Assembly: GCF_013391765.2 (NCBI RefSeq) | Contig: NZ_JACBGI020000003.1 | Coordinates: 1-64,000 of the forward strand | Reading direction: 5' to 3' | From: Thiomicrorhabdus heinhorstiae | Lineage (GTDB): Bacteria > Pseudomonadota > Gammaproteobacteria > Thiomicrospirales > Thiomicrospiraceae | Length of the DNA stretch: 64,000 nt | Shown: positions 40,603-49,506 of the stretch, piece after piece | How positions within the stretch are numbered: the first letter of the stretch is position 1 | Layout of the letters: every line of letters begins with the position of its first letter | The notes under the pieces: model-generated | What the model was told of the DNA's origin: nothing | Seen by the model: only the letters and a program-made list of their open reading frames with translations | Database searches by the model: none | Made by a program: the position numbers and the translations under genes

Positions 40603-41625
40603 TTACAGATAGTCTTTGATCAACAACTCGGCAATCTGTACCGTATTCGTCGCGGCACCTTTACGAACGTTATCGGCAACAACCCACAGGTTCAAACCGT
40701 TCTCGCAAGTGATATCTTCACGAATACGCCCGACATAAACCGGATTGGTATCCGCCGCATCGGTTACCGCTGTCGGATAGCCGCCATCGACATGCTCATC
40801 AATCAAAACAACACCATCTGCTTTTTCGAAAAGCGCTTTGGCTTCAGCCGCTGTGATTTTCTTGTCGGTCTCGATATGCACCGCTTCACTGTGGCCATAA
40901 AAAACTGGAACACGCACTGCTGTCGGGTTAACCAGAATCGAATCGTCGCCCATGATCTTTTTGGTTTCCCACACCATTTTCATCTCTTCTTTGGTGTAAC
41001 CGTTGTCCATGAAAACATCGATTTGCGGAATACAGTTGAAGGCGATCTGTTTAGGATAAACCTTACTTTCAACCGGCTTCATATTCAACAGGTTAGCGGT
41101 TTGAGTGGCCAGCTCTTCAATCGCTTCTTTCCCTGTTCCCGATACCGCCTGATAGGTCGCTACGTTAATGCGCTTGATGCCTGCCGCATCATAGATCGGC
41201 TTCAAGGCTACCAGCATCTGAATGGTCGAGCAGTTCGGATTGGCGATAATACCGCGGGTTTTATAGCCGGCAATCGCCTGCGGATTCACTTCCGGCACAA
41301 CCAGAGGGATATCGTCGTCGTATCGGAACTGTGATGTGTTATCGACCACAACGCAGCCAGCCGCCGCAGCTTTCGGCGCGTAGACGGCAGAAACGCTGGC
41401 GCCCGGAGAAAACAGACCGATTTGCGCCTTAGAAAAATCAAACGTCTCCAAGTCTTGAACTTCAACCCACTTTCCGTTGAATTCGATCTTTTTCCCTGCC
41501 GAACGGCTGGAAGCAAGAGGGTAAAGATTTCCTACCGGAAAATTACGCTCTTCCAAAACTTTTAAGATTGTTTCCCCTACCGCTCCGGTAGCACCGACAA
41601 CTGCGATATCGTATAACTTCGACAT
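40603..41625 (-). CDS. asd: Aspartate-semialdehyde dehydrogenase
   Basis: Reduces aspartyl phosphate to aspartate semialdehyde, feeding lysine/diaminopimelate, threonine and methionine. 340 residues. GATGAVG (11-17) binds NADP. The nucleophile is Cys132 in NPNCSTIQ. The protein is of the shorter Asd2 type usual in Pseudomonas-like genomes. Starts 70 bp after the bactofilin gene. Confidence 0.95.
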   Translation of the reverse strand: MSKLYDIAVVGATGAVGETILKVLEERNFPVGNLYPLASSRSAGKKIEFNGKWVEVQDLETFDFSKAQIGLFSPGASVSAVYAPKAAAAGCVVVDNTSQFRYDDDIPLVVPEVNPQAIAGYKTRGIIANPNCSTIQMLVALKPIYDAAGIKRINVATYQAVSGTGKEAIEELATQTANLLNMKPVESKVYPKQIAFNCIPQIDVFMDNGYTKEEMKMVWETKKIMGDDSILVNPTAVRVPVFYGHSEAVHIETDKKITAAEAKALFEKADGVVLIDEHVDGGYPTAVTDAADTNPVYVGRIREDITCENGLNLWVVADNVRKGAATNTVQIAELLIKDYL

Positions 41626-41695
41626 TCGACTCTATTCCTTGTTTAAACTTTTGTCGTAAATAATTAATCAAACCACCCGCCAAAAACGGGAAGCC

Positions 41696-42169
41696 CTATA
41701 TTTCGTGTTGAACGTTCTCAATGCTTCTCAAAGTCTTTTGCAGGCCGTCATCAGCCAATTGACCGTGTATCAACTTTTGGAACGTTTCCGGCAATCCAAG
41801 CACCACGCCATCCTCAGTCACCTCATGATTATGCCCGATAAACTTGCCGCCGCTTTCAATCGCCAGATCACCGCAAACCAGCTCACCGACAAACTTGCCG
41901 CCTTTCAGAATTTCCAGCTTCTCGCAAGCGACCTTGCCTTCAAGCACCCCGCTAACCACCAGGTTGCGTGCTTTGACCAACCCGGAGACACGGCCTTCAT
42001 GCCCGATCGACACATCGTGATCACTATCCAAAACCCCTTCGACTGTGCCATCCACATGCAAAGGCCCATCCTGATGAACTAGTTCACCTTTGATGGTGCA
42101 TTTTTTGGCGAGAATTGTTTTTCCACCAACCGAATCTGATGGTCGACTGCTTGACTTAAAGAGCCCCAT
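41696..42169 (-). CDS. Bactofilin
   Basis: Polymer-forming cytoskeletal protein of 157 residues. The core (about 17-125) is a right-handed beta-helix with repeated short strands and glycines: KCTIKGEL, DGTVEG, HEGRVSGLVKARNLVVSG, and GGKFIGHNHEV. Bactofilins form scaffolds at the inner membrane, often for peptidoglycan enzymes; the M23 peptidase encoded immediately upstream is the obvious partner. The ATG lies 91 bp inside the peptidase gene in another frame, an unusually long overlap, but there is no later start that keeps the family N-terminus. Confidence 0.9.
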   Translation of the reverse strand: MGLFKSSSRPSDSVGGKTILAKKCTIKGELVHQDGPLHVDGTVEGVLDSDHDVSIGHEGRVSGLVKARNLVVSGVLEGKVACEKLEILKGGKFVGELVCGDLAIESGGKFIGHNHEVTEDGVVLGLPETFQKLIHGQLADDGLQKTLRSIENVQHEI

Positions 42170-43047
42170 GGTACTTTTTTCACCTGTTCGAAAATGCTGT
42201 CATAATTCGCCAGATCCCAGTCCTGAAACGGTTCCGGATCCAAACGCCGCTGTAAAAACCAAACTTCGTAATGCAAATGCGGTCCGGTGGATCGTCCGGA
42301 CGAACCGACTGTTCCGATCACCTGCCCTTTGCTGACATAATCACCGACCTTAACATCCATCGATTTCAAATGGCCGTAACGGGAACGAAAGCCGTTGGAA
42401 TGTGCAATCGAAATCAAATTTCCGTAGCCGCTGCTTTTGTTATAACCGGCAAATTGCACCACACCATCTGCGGTAGCCAGCACCGGCTCGCCCATTTCCG
42501 CTTTGTAATCGATACCGCCATGCATTTGACGCAAACCGGTAATCGGATGTTTGCGGTAGCCATACGGACTGGTTAAACCCTTATAGTTCTTGACCGCCGA
42601 ACCGCTCGGAATCAATTCAAGCATCAAACGTTTACCAAGCGAATCCAGCTGAACCCGTTTCATACGGTCCTGATAATCGACCGAATCGACCCCATTGCCT
42701 TTTAAACCGATTAAATCTTCAACACCTTGCAGAGTCTGATCCAGAAAGGTCAATTGATCGCTTTTCTGCGTCAACTCGCGTTCGGTAAGGATTTTTTCCT
42801 TTAACAGCTCTTCGTAATCCGCCTGGGTTTTTGCAACGCTGTCTTTCAGTGTTTTCAAAGCCAACTCATGGTCGGCTTCGATCTGTCTGGCTTCAAACAG
42901 CATCCAATACAGTGAAATCCCGCCAATAACCCAAAAAATCAACAGAACCGAAATCCACAGCCAGGCGAATTTTCGCACTGCCTGCTTAAACGAGTAATGC
43001 TTAGCACCGTAAACATCGCTTATCGTGATGGTAAAGTAATTTTTCAT
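42079..43047 (-). CDS. Membrane-anchored M23 family peptidoglycan endopeptidase
   Basis: 322 residues. A cytoplasmic stretch, one membrane helix (about 29-50) and a coiled coil (about 52-115) lead to the LytM domain. The zinc site is His-Gly-Gly-Ile-Asp around 175 (H-x3-D) and GPHLHYE near 255 (H-x-H), so the enzyme looks active, not an EnvC/NlpD-type activator. It probably cleaves cross-links in the periplasm. Its 3' end overlaps the bactofilin gene, the pairing known for cell-shape control in Helicobacter and Caulobacter-type systems. Confidence 0.92.
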   Translation of the reverse strand: MKNYFTITISDVYGAKHYSFKQAVRKFAWLWISVLLIFWVIGGISLYWMLFEARQIEADHELALKTLKDSVAKTQADYEELLKEKILTERELTQKSDQLTFLDQTLQGVEDLIGLKGNGVDSVDYQDRMKRVQLDSLGKRLMLELIPSGSAVKNYKGLTSPYGYRKHPITGLRQMHGGIDYKAEMGEPVLATADGVVQFAGYNKSSGYGNLISIAHSNGFRSRYGHLKSMDVKVGDYVSKGQVIGTVGSSGRSTGPHLHYEVWFLQRRLDPEPFQDWDLANYDSIFEQVKKVPWGSLSQAVDHQIRLVEKQFSPKNAPSKVN

Positions 43048-43075
43048 GGTCGAATCGAGACTCGGGCTTCAGCAC

Positions 43076-44149
43076 TTACAGTGCTGCAACGACCGCATCA
43101 CCCATTTCCGAACAGGTCACTTGAGTGCAACCTTCCGACCAGATATCACCGGTACGCAAACCTTGATCCAATACTTTGGAAATCGCTTCTTCAATCTTCA
43201 CTGCCAAATCTTCGCGGCCCAGAGAGTAACGCAACATCATTGCAGCAGACAGAATCGTCGCCAAAGGATTAGCCTTGTTTTGACCCGCGATGTCCGGCGC
43301 TGAACCGTGCGAAGGCTCGTACATACCTTTATTGTTTTCATCCAGAGATGCTGATGCCAGCATACCGATCGAACCGGTCAGCATGGAAGCTTCGTCAGAT
43401 AGAATGTCACCGAACATATTACCGGTTACCATAACGTCGAATTGCTTCGGATTCAGAACCAGCTGCATGGCTGCATTGTCGACATACATGTGCTTGACTT
43501 CAACTTCCGGATATTCTTTAGCCACTTCTTCAACCACTTCACGCCACATTTCGGTTACTTCCAAAACATTCGCCTTATCCACCGAAGTCAATTTCTTGTT
43601 ACGCTTCATCGCAGCCTGGAAAGCCACATGCGCAATACGCTTAACTTCAGACTCAGAGTAAACGTAAGTGTTATAACCTTGACGCTCACCGTTATCCAGA
43701 ACACGAATCCCACGAGGCTGACCGAAGTAGATACCACCGGTCAATTCACGCACAATCAAAATATCCAGACCGGCAACGATTTCCGGTTTAAGCGTTGAAG
43801 CCGAAGCCAATTGCGGATACAAAACCGCCGGACGCAGGTTGGCGAAAAGCCCCATCTCTTTACGCAGACGCAGCAAGCCTTTTTCAGGACGTACGGAGAT
43901 ATCCAGAGATTCCCACTTATAACCACCTACAGCCCCAAGAAGAACCGCATCCGCCTGATGTGCCTTTTCCATAGTTGCATCAGCCAACGGCACGCCGTGT
44001 ACATCATAGGCCGCACCACCGACCAAATCTTCTTCCATGGAAATATCCAAACCGTCGGTTTCCACCAACTTATTCAATATTTTTACCGCTTCAGCGGTAA
44101 TTTCAGGACCGATACCGTCACCAGGAAGAATCAATACACTTTTTGTCAT
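43076..44149 (-). CDS. leuB: 3-isopropylmalate dehydrogenase
   Basis: Oxidative decarboxylation step of leucine synthesis, NAD-dependent. 357 residues. [10 protein letters not shown] at the N-terminus, ELTGGIYFG, the Mg-binding [16 protein letters not shown] (about 240-255) and the [13 protein letters not shown] adenine-binding loop are all present. It is separated from leuD by 124 bp containing a hairpin, so it may be expressed from its own promoter. Confidence 0.96.
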   Translation of the reverse strand: MTKSVLILPGDGIGPEITAEAVKILNKLVETDGLDISMEEDLVGGAAYDVHGVPLADATMEKAHQADAVLLGAVGGYKWESLDISVRPEKGLLRLRKEMGLFANLRPAVLYPQLASASTLKPEIVAGLDILIVRELTGGIYFGQPRGIRVLDNGERQGYNTYVYSESEVKRIAHVAFQAAMKRNKKLTSVDKANVLEVTEMWREVVEEVAKEYPEVEVKHMYVDNAAMQLVLNPKQFDVMVTGNMFGDILSDEASMLTGSIGMLASASLDENNKGMYEPSHGSAPDIAGQNKANPLATILSAAMMLRYSLGREDLAVKIEEAISKVLDQGLRTGDIWSEGCTQVTCSEMGDAVVAAL

Positions 44150-44224
44150 CTGTTATTTCTCTTTTTGAACCACATCGTTTTTAAACAAACGTGCGGAGGT
44201 TTAATCATAATTCTCGATAAAATA

Positions 44225-44260
44225 AAGCATGCGAATTCAAACCAATGAAAGCGCATGCTT
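44225..44260 (-). terminator. Terminator-like hairpin between leuD and leuB
   Basis: A perfect 9-bp stem AAGCATGCG / CGCATGCTT with an 18-base loop is followed on the minus strand by TATTTTAT. It lies 14 bp after the leuD stop. The large loop and broken T-run make it a weak terminator or a processing site. Confidence 0.5.
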
Positions 44261-44273
44261 CATGATGTAATTT

Positions 44274-44912
44274 TTACGCGTACAACCAGGGTTTGGTCGC
44301 TTTACGATTATCTTCATAAGCCTTGATATCGTCCTGATACTGCAAAGTCAGACCGATATCATCCAAACCGTTCAGCAAGCAATGGCGACGGAAGCTATCC
44401 ACTTCGAAAGCGATCATATCGCCATTCGGCTTAATAATCTGCTGCGCATCCAAATCGACCGTCAACTCGTAACCTTCGGCGGCAAACACTTCATTAAACA
44501 GGTCGTCCACCGTCTTTTCGTCCAGAATGATCGGCAAAATACCGTTTTTAAAACTGTTGTTAAAAAAGATATCCGCAAAACTCGGCGAAATAATGACGTC
44601 AAAGCCGTAATCTTTCAACGCCCAAGGTGCGTGCTCGCGACTGGAACCACAACCGAAGTTCTCGCGGGTCAACAGAATCTTGGCACCTTGATAACGCGGC
44701 TGGTTAAGCACAAATTCTTTGCGCAGAGGGCGGCCCGAATTATCCGAATCCGGCTGTCCGACATCTTCATAACGCCACTCATCAAACAGATTAGGACCGA
44801 AACCGGTGCGTTTGATCGACTTCAAAAACTGTTTTGGAATGATCGCATCGGTATCGACATTAGCACGATCCAATGGAGCCACAATCGCCGTCAACTTCTT
44901 AAACTTATCCAT
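44274..44912 (-). CDS. leuD: 3-isopropylmalate dehydratase small subunit
   Basis: Small (swivelling) subunit of isopropylmalate isomerase, 212 residues. [16 protein letters not shown] (about 19-34), [15 protein letters not shown] (about 85-99) and the C-terminal GLDDIGLTL are standard. 22 bp after leuC. Confidence 0.95.
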   Translation of the reverse strand: MDKFKKLTAIVAPLDRANVDTDAIIPKQFLKSIKRTGFGPNLFDEWRYEDVGQPDSDNSGRPLRKEFVLNQPRYQGAKILLTRENFGCGSSREHAPWALKDYGFDVIISPSFADIFFNNSFKNGILPIILDEKTVDDLFNEVFAAEGYELTVDLDAQQIIKPNGDMIAFEVDSFRRHCLLNGLDDIGLTLQYQDDIKAYEDNRKATKPWLYA

Positions 44913-44934
44913 TCTTATCTCCTATCCAAGTCGT

Positions 44935-46350
44935 TCAGGCAAAATCACGCACATCAACAAAATGTCCAGCCACCGCTGCTGCTGCTGCCATTTGCGGGCT
45001 GACCAGATGGGTACGCCCGCCGGCACCTTGGCGACCTTCGAAGTTACGGTTCGAAGTAGAAGCGCAGTGTTTACCGGAAGGCAAGCGATCGGAGTTCATT
45101 GCCAGACACATTGAACAACCCGGGTTACGCCATTCGAAACCGGCCTCGACAAATACTTTATCCAGCCCCTCTTCTTCCGCCTGCTGCTTAACCAGCCCGG
45201 AACCAGGAACTGCAATCGCCAGTTCGACCTTATCGGAAACTTTCTTGCCTTTCAACACTTCAGCAGCGGCACGCAAATCCTCGATGCGCGAGTTGGTACA
45301 GGAACCGATAAATACATATTCGACCGGAATATCCTTAATCGCCATACCGGCCTGCAAACCCATATATCTCAAAGCGTTGCGAATCGAAGTTGCCTTAACC
45401 GGATCCGCTTCTTTTTCCGGATCAGGCACGATACCGTTGACGTCCAGCACCATTTCCGGAGACGTTCCCCAGCTGACCTGCGGTTCGATACTGTCGCCGT
45501 CGAGCTCAACAACACGATCGAAGACCGCATCATCATCGGAATGCAATTCTTTCCAGGCTTCAACCGCCTGATCCCACTTCTCGCCTTTCGGCGCAAAAGG
45601 GCGGCCTTTAACATATTCAACGGTTTTTTCGTCAACACCGACCAGACCGACACGCGCACCGCCTTCAATGGCCATATTGCAGACAGTCATACGCCCTTCA
45701 ACCGACATATCCTTAAAGACCTGCCCACCGAATTCGATTGCATACCCTGTTCCGCCAGCAGTACCGATTTTACCGATAATGGCCAGGACAACGTCCTTCG
45801 GAGTAACCCCCGGCTTCAACTGTCCGTCGACCTTGACCAACATGTTCTTCATTTTCTTCTGCAACAAACACTGCGTCGCCAAAACATGCTCGACTTCCGA
45901 GGTTCCGATACCGTGAGCCAAAGCGCCCAAAGCTCCGTGAGTCGCGGTATGCGAATCACCGCAAACCACGGTCGTACCCGGCAAAGTCATACCCTCTTCC
46001 GGACCGACAACATGCACGATACCCTGACGAGGATCCCCCATGCCGAACTCGGTAATACCGAATTCACGGGTATTCATGCCCAAAGTCTGTACCTGGATTC
46101 GGGAAACCGGATCATCGATCGTCTCAGCACCACCTTTCAGAGCAGTGGTCGGCACATTGTGGTCACAGGTGGCTAGGTTCGCATCTACGCGCCACGGTTT
46201 GCGATGGGCAAGTCGCAGTCCTTCAAACGCCTGTGGTGAAGTTACTTCGTGAAGCAGCTGGCGGTCGATATAAATCAACGCCGTACCATCTTCTTCTTGA
46301 CGAACTACATGATCGTCCCACAATTTGTCGTATAAAGTTTTCCCTGCCAT
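44935..46350 (-). CDS. leuC: 3-isopropylmalate dehydratase large subunit
   Basis: 4Fe-4S subunit of isopropylmalate isomerase, 471 residues. Cluster ligands are Cys in [16 protein letters not shown] (about 350) and the C-x2-C of GCSMCLAMN (about 410). [14 protein letters not shown] is near residue 130. First gene of leuCD; a promoter lies in the gap shared with queE. Confidence 0.96.
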   Translation of the reverse strand: MAGKTLYDKLWDDHVVRQEEDGTALIYIDRQLLHEVTSPQAFEGLRLAHRKPWRVDANLATCDHNVPTTALKGGAETIDDPVSRIQVQTLGMNTREFGITEFGMGDPRQGIVHVVGPEEGMTLPGTTVVCGDSHTATHGALGALAHGIGTSEVEHVLATQCLLQKKMKNMLVKVDGQLKPGVTPKDVVLAIIGKIGTAGGTGYAIEFGGQVFKDMSVEGRMTVCNMAIEGGARVGLVGVDEKTVEYVKGRPFAPKGEKWDQAVEAWKELHSDDDAVFDRVVELDGDSIEPQVSWGTSPEMVLDVNGIVPDPEKEADPVKATSIRNALRYMGLQAGMAIKDIPVEYVFIGSCTNSRIEDLRAAAEVLKGKKVSDKVELAIAVPGSGLVKQQAEEEGLDKVFVEAGFEWRNPGCSMCLAMNSDRLPSGKHCASTSNRNFEGRQGAGGRTHLVSPQMAAAAAVAGHFVDVRDFA

Positions 46351-46393
46351 TGCTTACAACCTGCTGAAATACATTTTTGAAAAATAGTCATAA

Positions 46394-46421
46394 ATTATAT
46401 CATCTAAGAAACACTTCTAAA
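46394..46421 (-). promoter_or_regulatory. Candidate sigma-70 promoter of leuCD
   Basis: On the minus strand TTTAGA (46416-46421, 4 of 6) and a perfect TATAAT (46394-46399) are 16 bp apart, placing transcription start about 35 bp before leuC. The divergent queE promoter must overlap this 119-bp gap. Confidence 0.55.
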
Positions 46422-46469
46422 TAGTAAAATACAATCACCAACATAGATAAAACATTAAAGGACAGCTAC

Positions 46470-47111
46470 ATGAGCTATTCCGTCAAGGAAGTGTTCTATT
46501 CTCTGCAAGGCGAAGGCTTTCACAGCGGGCGGCCTGCCATCTTTTGCCGATTGACGCAATGCAACCTGTGGACCGGACGCGAACAGGATCGAGCCAAAGC
46601 GATCTGCCAATTTTGCGACACCGACTTCATCGGCACCGACGGACAAAACGGCGGTAAATTTGCCGACGCCGCAGCACTAAGCAAGCACCTGCTTAATTTC
46701 TGGCCGGATAAAAACGTTGTTCCCTTTGTTGTTTTAACCGGTGGCGAACCGCTGCTGCAGGTCGATCAAGCATTAATCGACACTCTGCATGAGTTCGGTT
46801 TTGAAATCGCCATTGAAACCAACGGTACCAAACAGGCGCCGCAGCAGATCGACTGGATCTGCGTCAGCCCGAAAGCCAACGCCCCGCTTTTGCTCGACCA
46901 CGGAAATGAACTGAAGCTGGTTTATCCGCAAGCCGAACTCCTGCCGGAGAAGGTTGCCGATCTGCCTTTCGAGCATTTCTATCTGCAACCGATGGACGAT
47001 GCCGATCCGCAAATCCAAACCGCCAATATTCGCGCCGCAGTCGAATACTGCCTGGCCCACCCACAATGGCAGCTTAGCCTGCAAACCCATAAGCTACTCG
47101 GCATCGACTAA
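46470..47111 (+). CDS. queE: 7-carboxy-7-deazaguanine synthase QueE
   Basis: Radical SAM enzyme of the queuosine/7-deazaguanine pathway; converts carboxytetrahydropterin to 7-carboxy-7-deazaguanine. 213 residues. The cluster motif has the extended C-x14-C-x2-C spacing (Cys31, Cys46, Cys49) seen in one QueE clade. YSLQGEGFHSGRPAIF (10-25), TGGEPLLQ (about 90) and the C-terminal LQTHKLLGI support the call. No other queuosine gene is in the window. Starts with AAAGGA 8 bases upstream; rlmD follows by 34 bp. Confidence 0.93.
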   Translation: MSYSVKEVFYSLQGEGFHSGRPAIFCRLTQCNLWTGREQDRAKAICQFCDTDFIGTDGQNGGKFADAAALSKHLLNFWPDKNVVPFVVLTGGEPLLQVDQALIDTLHEFGFEIAIETNGTKQAPQQIDWICVSPKANAPLLLDHGNELKLVYPQAELLPEKVADLPFEHFYLQPMDDADPQIQTANIRAAVEYCLAHPQWQLSLQTHKLLGID

Positions 47112-47145
47112 ACCCTCTCTAAAACCTTTAGCAGTAAAATTAGCA

Positions 47146-48384
47146 ATGACATCTGATCCATTTGAATTAAATATTGAAAACCTGAGTCACGACGGTCGCG
47201 GAGTCGGTCGCCACCAAGGTAAAACCTGTTTTGTCGAAGGAGCGGTTCCCGGTGATCGGGTAAGCGTTGCCGTTACGCAGGACAACGACCATTTTGCCGA
47301 TTGTAAACTTCTGGAAATCCTGGATGCCTCGCCCGACAGGCAAACACCTTTCTGCGAATACTACGGCCTTTGCGGAGGTTGCCAACTGCAACACCTGAAT
47401 GTCGAAGCGCAGCGTAAATGGAAATTTGCCAATATTCTCACCAGCCTGAAGCAGGCGTTAAAACAGGATGATTTTGAAGTCTGCCCACCCCTAACCGGAA
47501 CGGATATCGGCTATAGACGCAGAGCGCGGTTTTTTCTCAGCATCGACAAAAAAGAGAAGCAGCCTCGCTTGGGCTTTAAGGAAAATTCCAGCAACCGTTT
47601 GGTGGACATCGAACAATGCCCGGTTCTGGATCCGGAACTCAACCAAGCATTACAAACCCATCGCAACCCTTTGCTGAACAGCGCATCGCGGGCCGAAAAA
47701 CAACTAACCATCGTCAAAGCAGACAATGGCGTGTTCGGTTTTGAAGAACGTGAAGAAACTCCCTACTACAGCATAGAACCACAGCTAAAAATGCATTTCG
47801 ACCAGGAAGGCTTTATCCAGGTTAACGGTGAAATCAATCGTAAAATGATCACCCAGGCACTTGACTGGCTAGAATTGCAAACACAGCATAAAGTACTGGA
47901 TCTGTTTTGCGGTCAGGGGAACTTTACCCTGCCGATTGCCAAACAAGCCAAAGAGGTCATTGGTATCGAAGGCGACGACAATGCCGTCGCCATGGGAAAC
48001 TTTAATGCCGAGAGTAACGGGATTGCCAACTGCCGCTTTGAGAAATTCGATCTTTTTCAAGACCCTTCCGGCTACGCCTGGTTTCGCAAACAACGCTATG
48101 ATCGAATCCTTCTCGATCCGGGACGGCTAGGCGCTGCCGAGCTATGCAAACATCTTGGCAAGCTGGATGCGCAACTGATCGTTTATGTCTCCTGCAACGC
48201 TTCAACCCTGATTCGCGACTTGCAAACCCTGCAGTCTCAGGGCTACCAGTTACAAAAAATCGGTTTCATGGACATGTTCCCACACACTACTCACACAGAA
48301 GTAATGGTGCAGCTGCGCAAAAATGCCAAAACCGGTAAAAGCCGTGAAAAACGTACGCAAGCAAAAAAACAATTCCGTTTTTAA
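47146..48384 (+). CDS. rlmD: 23S rRNA (uracil-1939-C5)-methyltransferase RlmD
   Basis: Methylates U1939 of 23S rRNA. From the ATG at 47146 it has 412 residues: an N-terminal TRAM domain (about 5-60), a 4Fe-4S site with Cys70, Cys76, Cys79 and Cys158, and a methyltransferase domain with LDLFCGQGNFTLPIA (251-265). The catalytic Cys350 is in VSCNAST. The DPPR-type motif reads DPGRLGA. An open frame continues 64 codons upstream through queE in a different frame; those codons do not look like TRAM and are not part of the protein. Confidence 0.92.
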   Translation: MTSDPFELNIENLSHDGRGVGRHQGKTCFVEGAVPGDRVSVAVTQDNDHFADCKLLEILDASPDRQTPFCEYYGLCGGCQLQHLNVEAQRKWKFANILTSLKQALKQDDFEVCPPLTGTDIGYRRRARFFLSIDKKEKQPRLGFKENSSNRLVDIEQCPVLDPELNQALQTHRNPLLNSASRAEKQLTIVKADNGVFGFEEREETPYYSIEPQLKMHFDQEGFIQVNGEINRKMITQALDWLELQTQHKVLDLFCGQGNFTLPIAKQAKEVIGIEGDDNAVAMGNFNAESNGIANCRFEKFDLFQDPSGYAWFRKQRYDRILLDPGRLGAAELCKHLGKLDAQLIVYVSCNASTLIRDLQTLQSQGYQLQKIGFMDMFPHTTHTEVMVQLRKNAKTGKSREKRTQAKKQFRF

Positions 48385-48496
48385 CCCTTTTCTATTTAGC
48401 CGGATTTTTCGGGAATTCGGCCTTACTTTCCTACCGCACTCATACAATCGACGCGCCTGATTAAAAATATTACAAGTCTTGATAGATTTTCCTTAC

Positions 48497-48525
48497 TGTT
48501 CAATGGGTATTGTTCATGTTATAGT
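48497..48525 (+). promoter_or_regulatory. Candidate promoter of the troABCD operon
   Basis: TATAGT (48520-48525, 5 of 6 to the -10 consensus) lies 17 bp after TGTTCA (48497-48502, only 3 of 6 to the -35). Transcription would start about 48532, just before the 14-bp palindrome. The weak -35 may mean activator dependence or that I have the wrong hexamer. Confidence 0.45.
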
Positions 48526-48541
48526 TTGTCTAATTATTTTT

Positions 48542-48555
48542 TTAGCCATGGCTAA
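48542..48555. promoter_or_regulatory. 14-bp perfect palindrome, candidate DtxR-family operator
   Basis: TTAGCCATGGCTAA is a perfect palindrome lying about 10-24 bases downstream of the predicted start of transcription and 48 bp before the troA start codon. DtxR-family operators commonly contain TTAG/CTAA half-sites. The operon encodes its own DtxR domain fused to TroC, so self-regulation is likely. Confidence 0.6.
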
Positions 48556-48603
48556 TTTATTAAAATTAACAAACCTCTTAATACCGTTCGGTAAAAATTA
48601 ACT

Positions 48604-49506
48604 ATGAAAAAATTCCTGCAAATCGCCAAACGCATCGGCTTGTTGCTGAGTCTGAGCGCCGTATCTTTTTCAGCCCAGGCTCAACTTCAAGTTGTTGTCA
48701 CCACCGGTATGATCGCCGACCTGGCCCGCAACATCGGTGGCGACAATCTAAAAGTAACCGCCTTAATGGGCAGCGGAGTTGATCCGCATTTGTATAAAGC
48801 CACTCAAGGCGATTTAAGACGATTAAGCCGCGCCGATCTGATTCTCTATAACGGGTTGCATCTCGAAGGCAAGATGCAGGACATCTTTGAAAAAATGGCG
48901 CGTAAAAAAGCAGTGTTTGCCGTCAGCGATAAAATTCCGGAAGAAAATTTAATTCAACACGGCAAGGTTCACGATCCACACATCTGGTTTAACGTCCAGC
49001 TGTGGATTGAAGCCGGAAAACGCATTACGGAGATTCTTTCCCAACAAGACCCAAAACACGCGCAAATTTATCAGCAGCGCTCGCAAGCCTACCTGAAACA
49101 GCTTCAAGAGCTGAATAGTTGGGTGCATCAGCAGATCGAACTGATTCCGCAGCAAAAACGCATTCTCATCACCGCGCACGACGCCTTCAACTATTTCGGC
49201 CACGCTTACGGCATTAAAGTCATGGGGTTGCAAGGGATCAGTACTGCAGCGGAATTCGGATTGCAGGACGTCAAATATCTTAAAGACGTAATTGTCGCCA
49301 ATAAAATCTCGGCGGTGTTTGTCGAGTCCAGCGTTTCCCCTAAATTTATTCAATCGCTGGTTGCCGGCGTCAAAGCCGAAGGGCATGAATTAAAAATCGG
49401 CGGCGAACTGTTTTCGGATGCCATGGGTATCAAAGGAACACCGGAAGGTACCTATATCGGCATGGTTAAGCACAATGTCCATACCATTGTGGAGGCTTTG
49501 AAATAA
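48604..49506 (+). CDS. troA: TroA-family metal-binding lipid-free periplasmic protein (Mn/Zn/Fe)
   Basis: Solute-binding protein of a cluster A-I metal ABC transporter. 300 residues. The signal peptide (about 1-26, cut after Ala-Gln-Ala) has no lipobox. Ligands His62, His126, His192 and Asp272 match the three-His-one-Asp set of Treponema TroA in both spacing and context (DPHLY, DPHIW, TAHDAF, FSDAMG). It lacks the His-rich loop of ZnuA. First gene of a four-gene operon; its stop overlaps the start of the ATPase by one base. Confidence 0.92.
   Translation: MKKFLQIAKRIGLLLSLSAVSFSAQAQLQVVVTTGMIADLARNIGGDNLKVTALMGSGVDPHLYKATQGDLRRLSRADLILYNGLHLEGKMQDIFEKMARKKAVFAVSDKIPEENLIQHGKVHDPHIWFNVQLWIEAGKRITEILSQQDPKHAQIYQQRSQAYLKQLQELNSWVHQQIELIPQQKRILITAHDAFNYFGHAYGIKVMGLQGISTAAEFGLQDVKYLKDVIVANKISAVFVESSVSPKFIQSLVAGVKAEGHELKIGGELFSDAMGIKGTPEGTYIGMVKHNVHTIVEALK

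Noticed and set aside
46954-47145. Upstream extension of rlmD
   Set aside because: The extra 64 codons run through queE in another frame and do not resemble a TRAM domain; the ATG at 47146 begins the family sequence.
48385-48430. Possible terminator after rlmD
   Set aside because: A GCCGGA/TTCGGC stem is visible but has a long loop and no T-run, so I did not list it.
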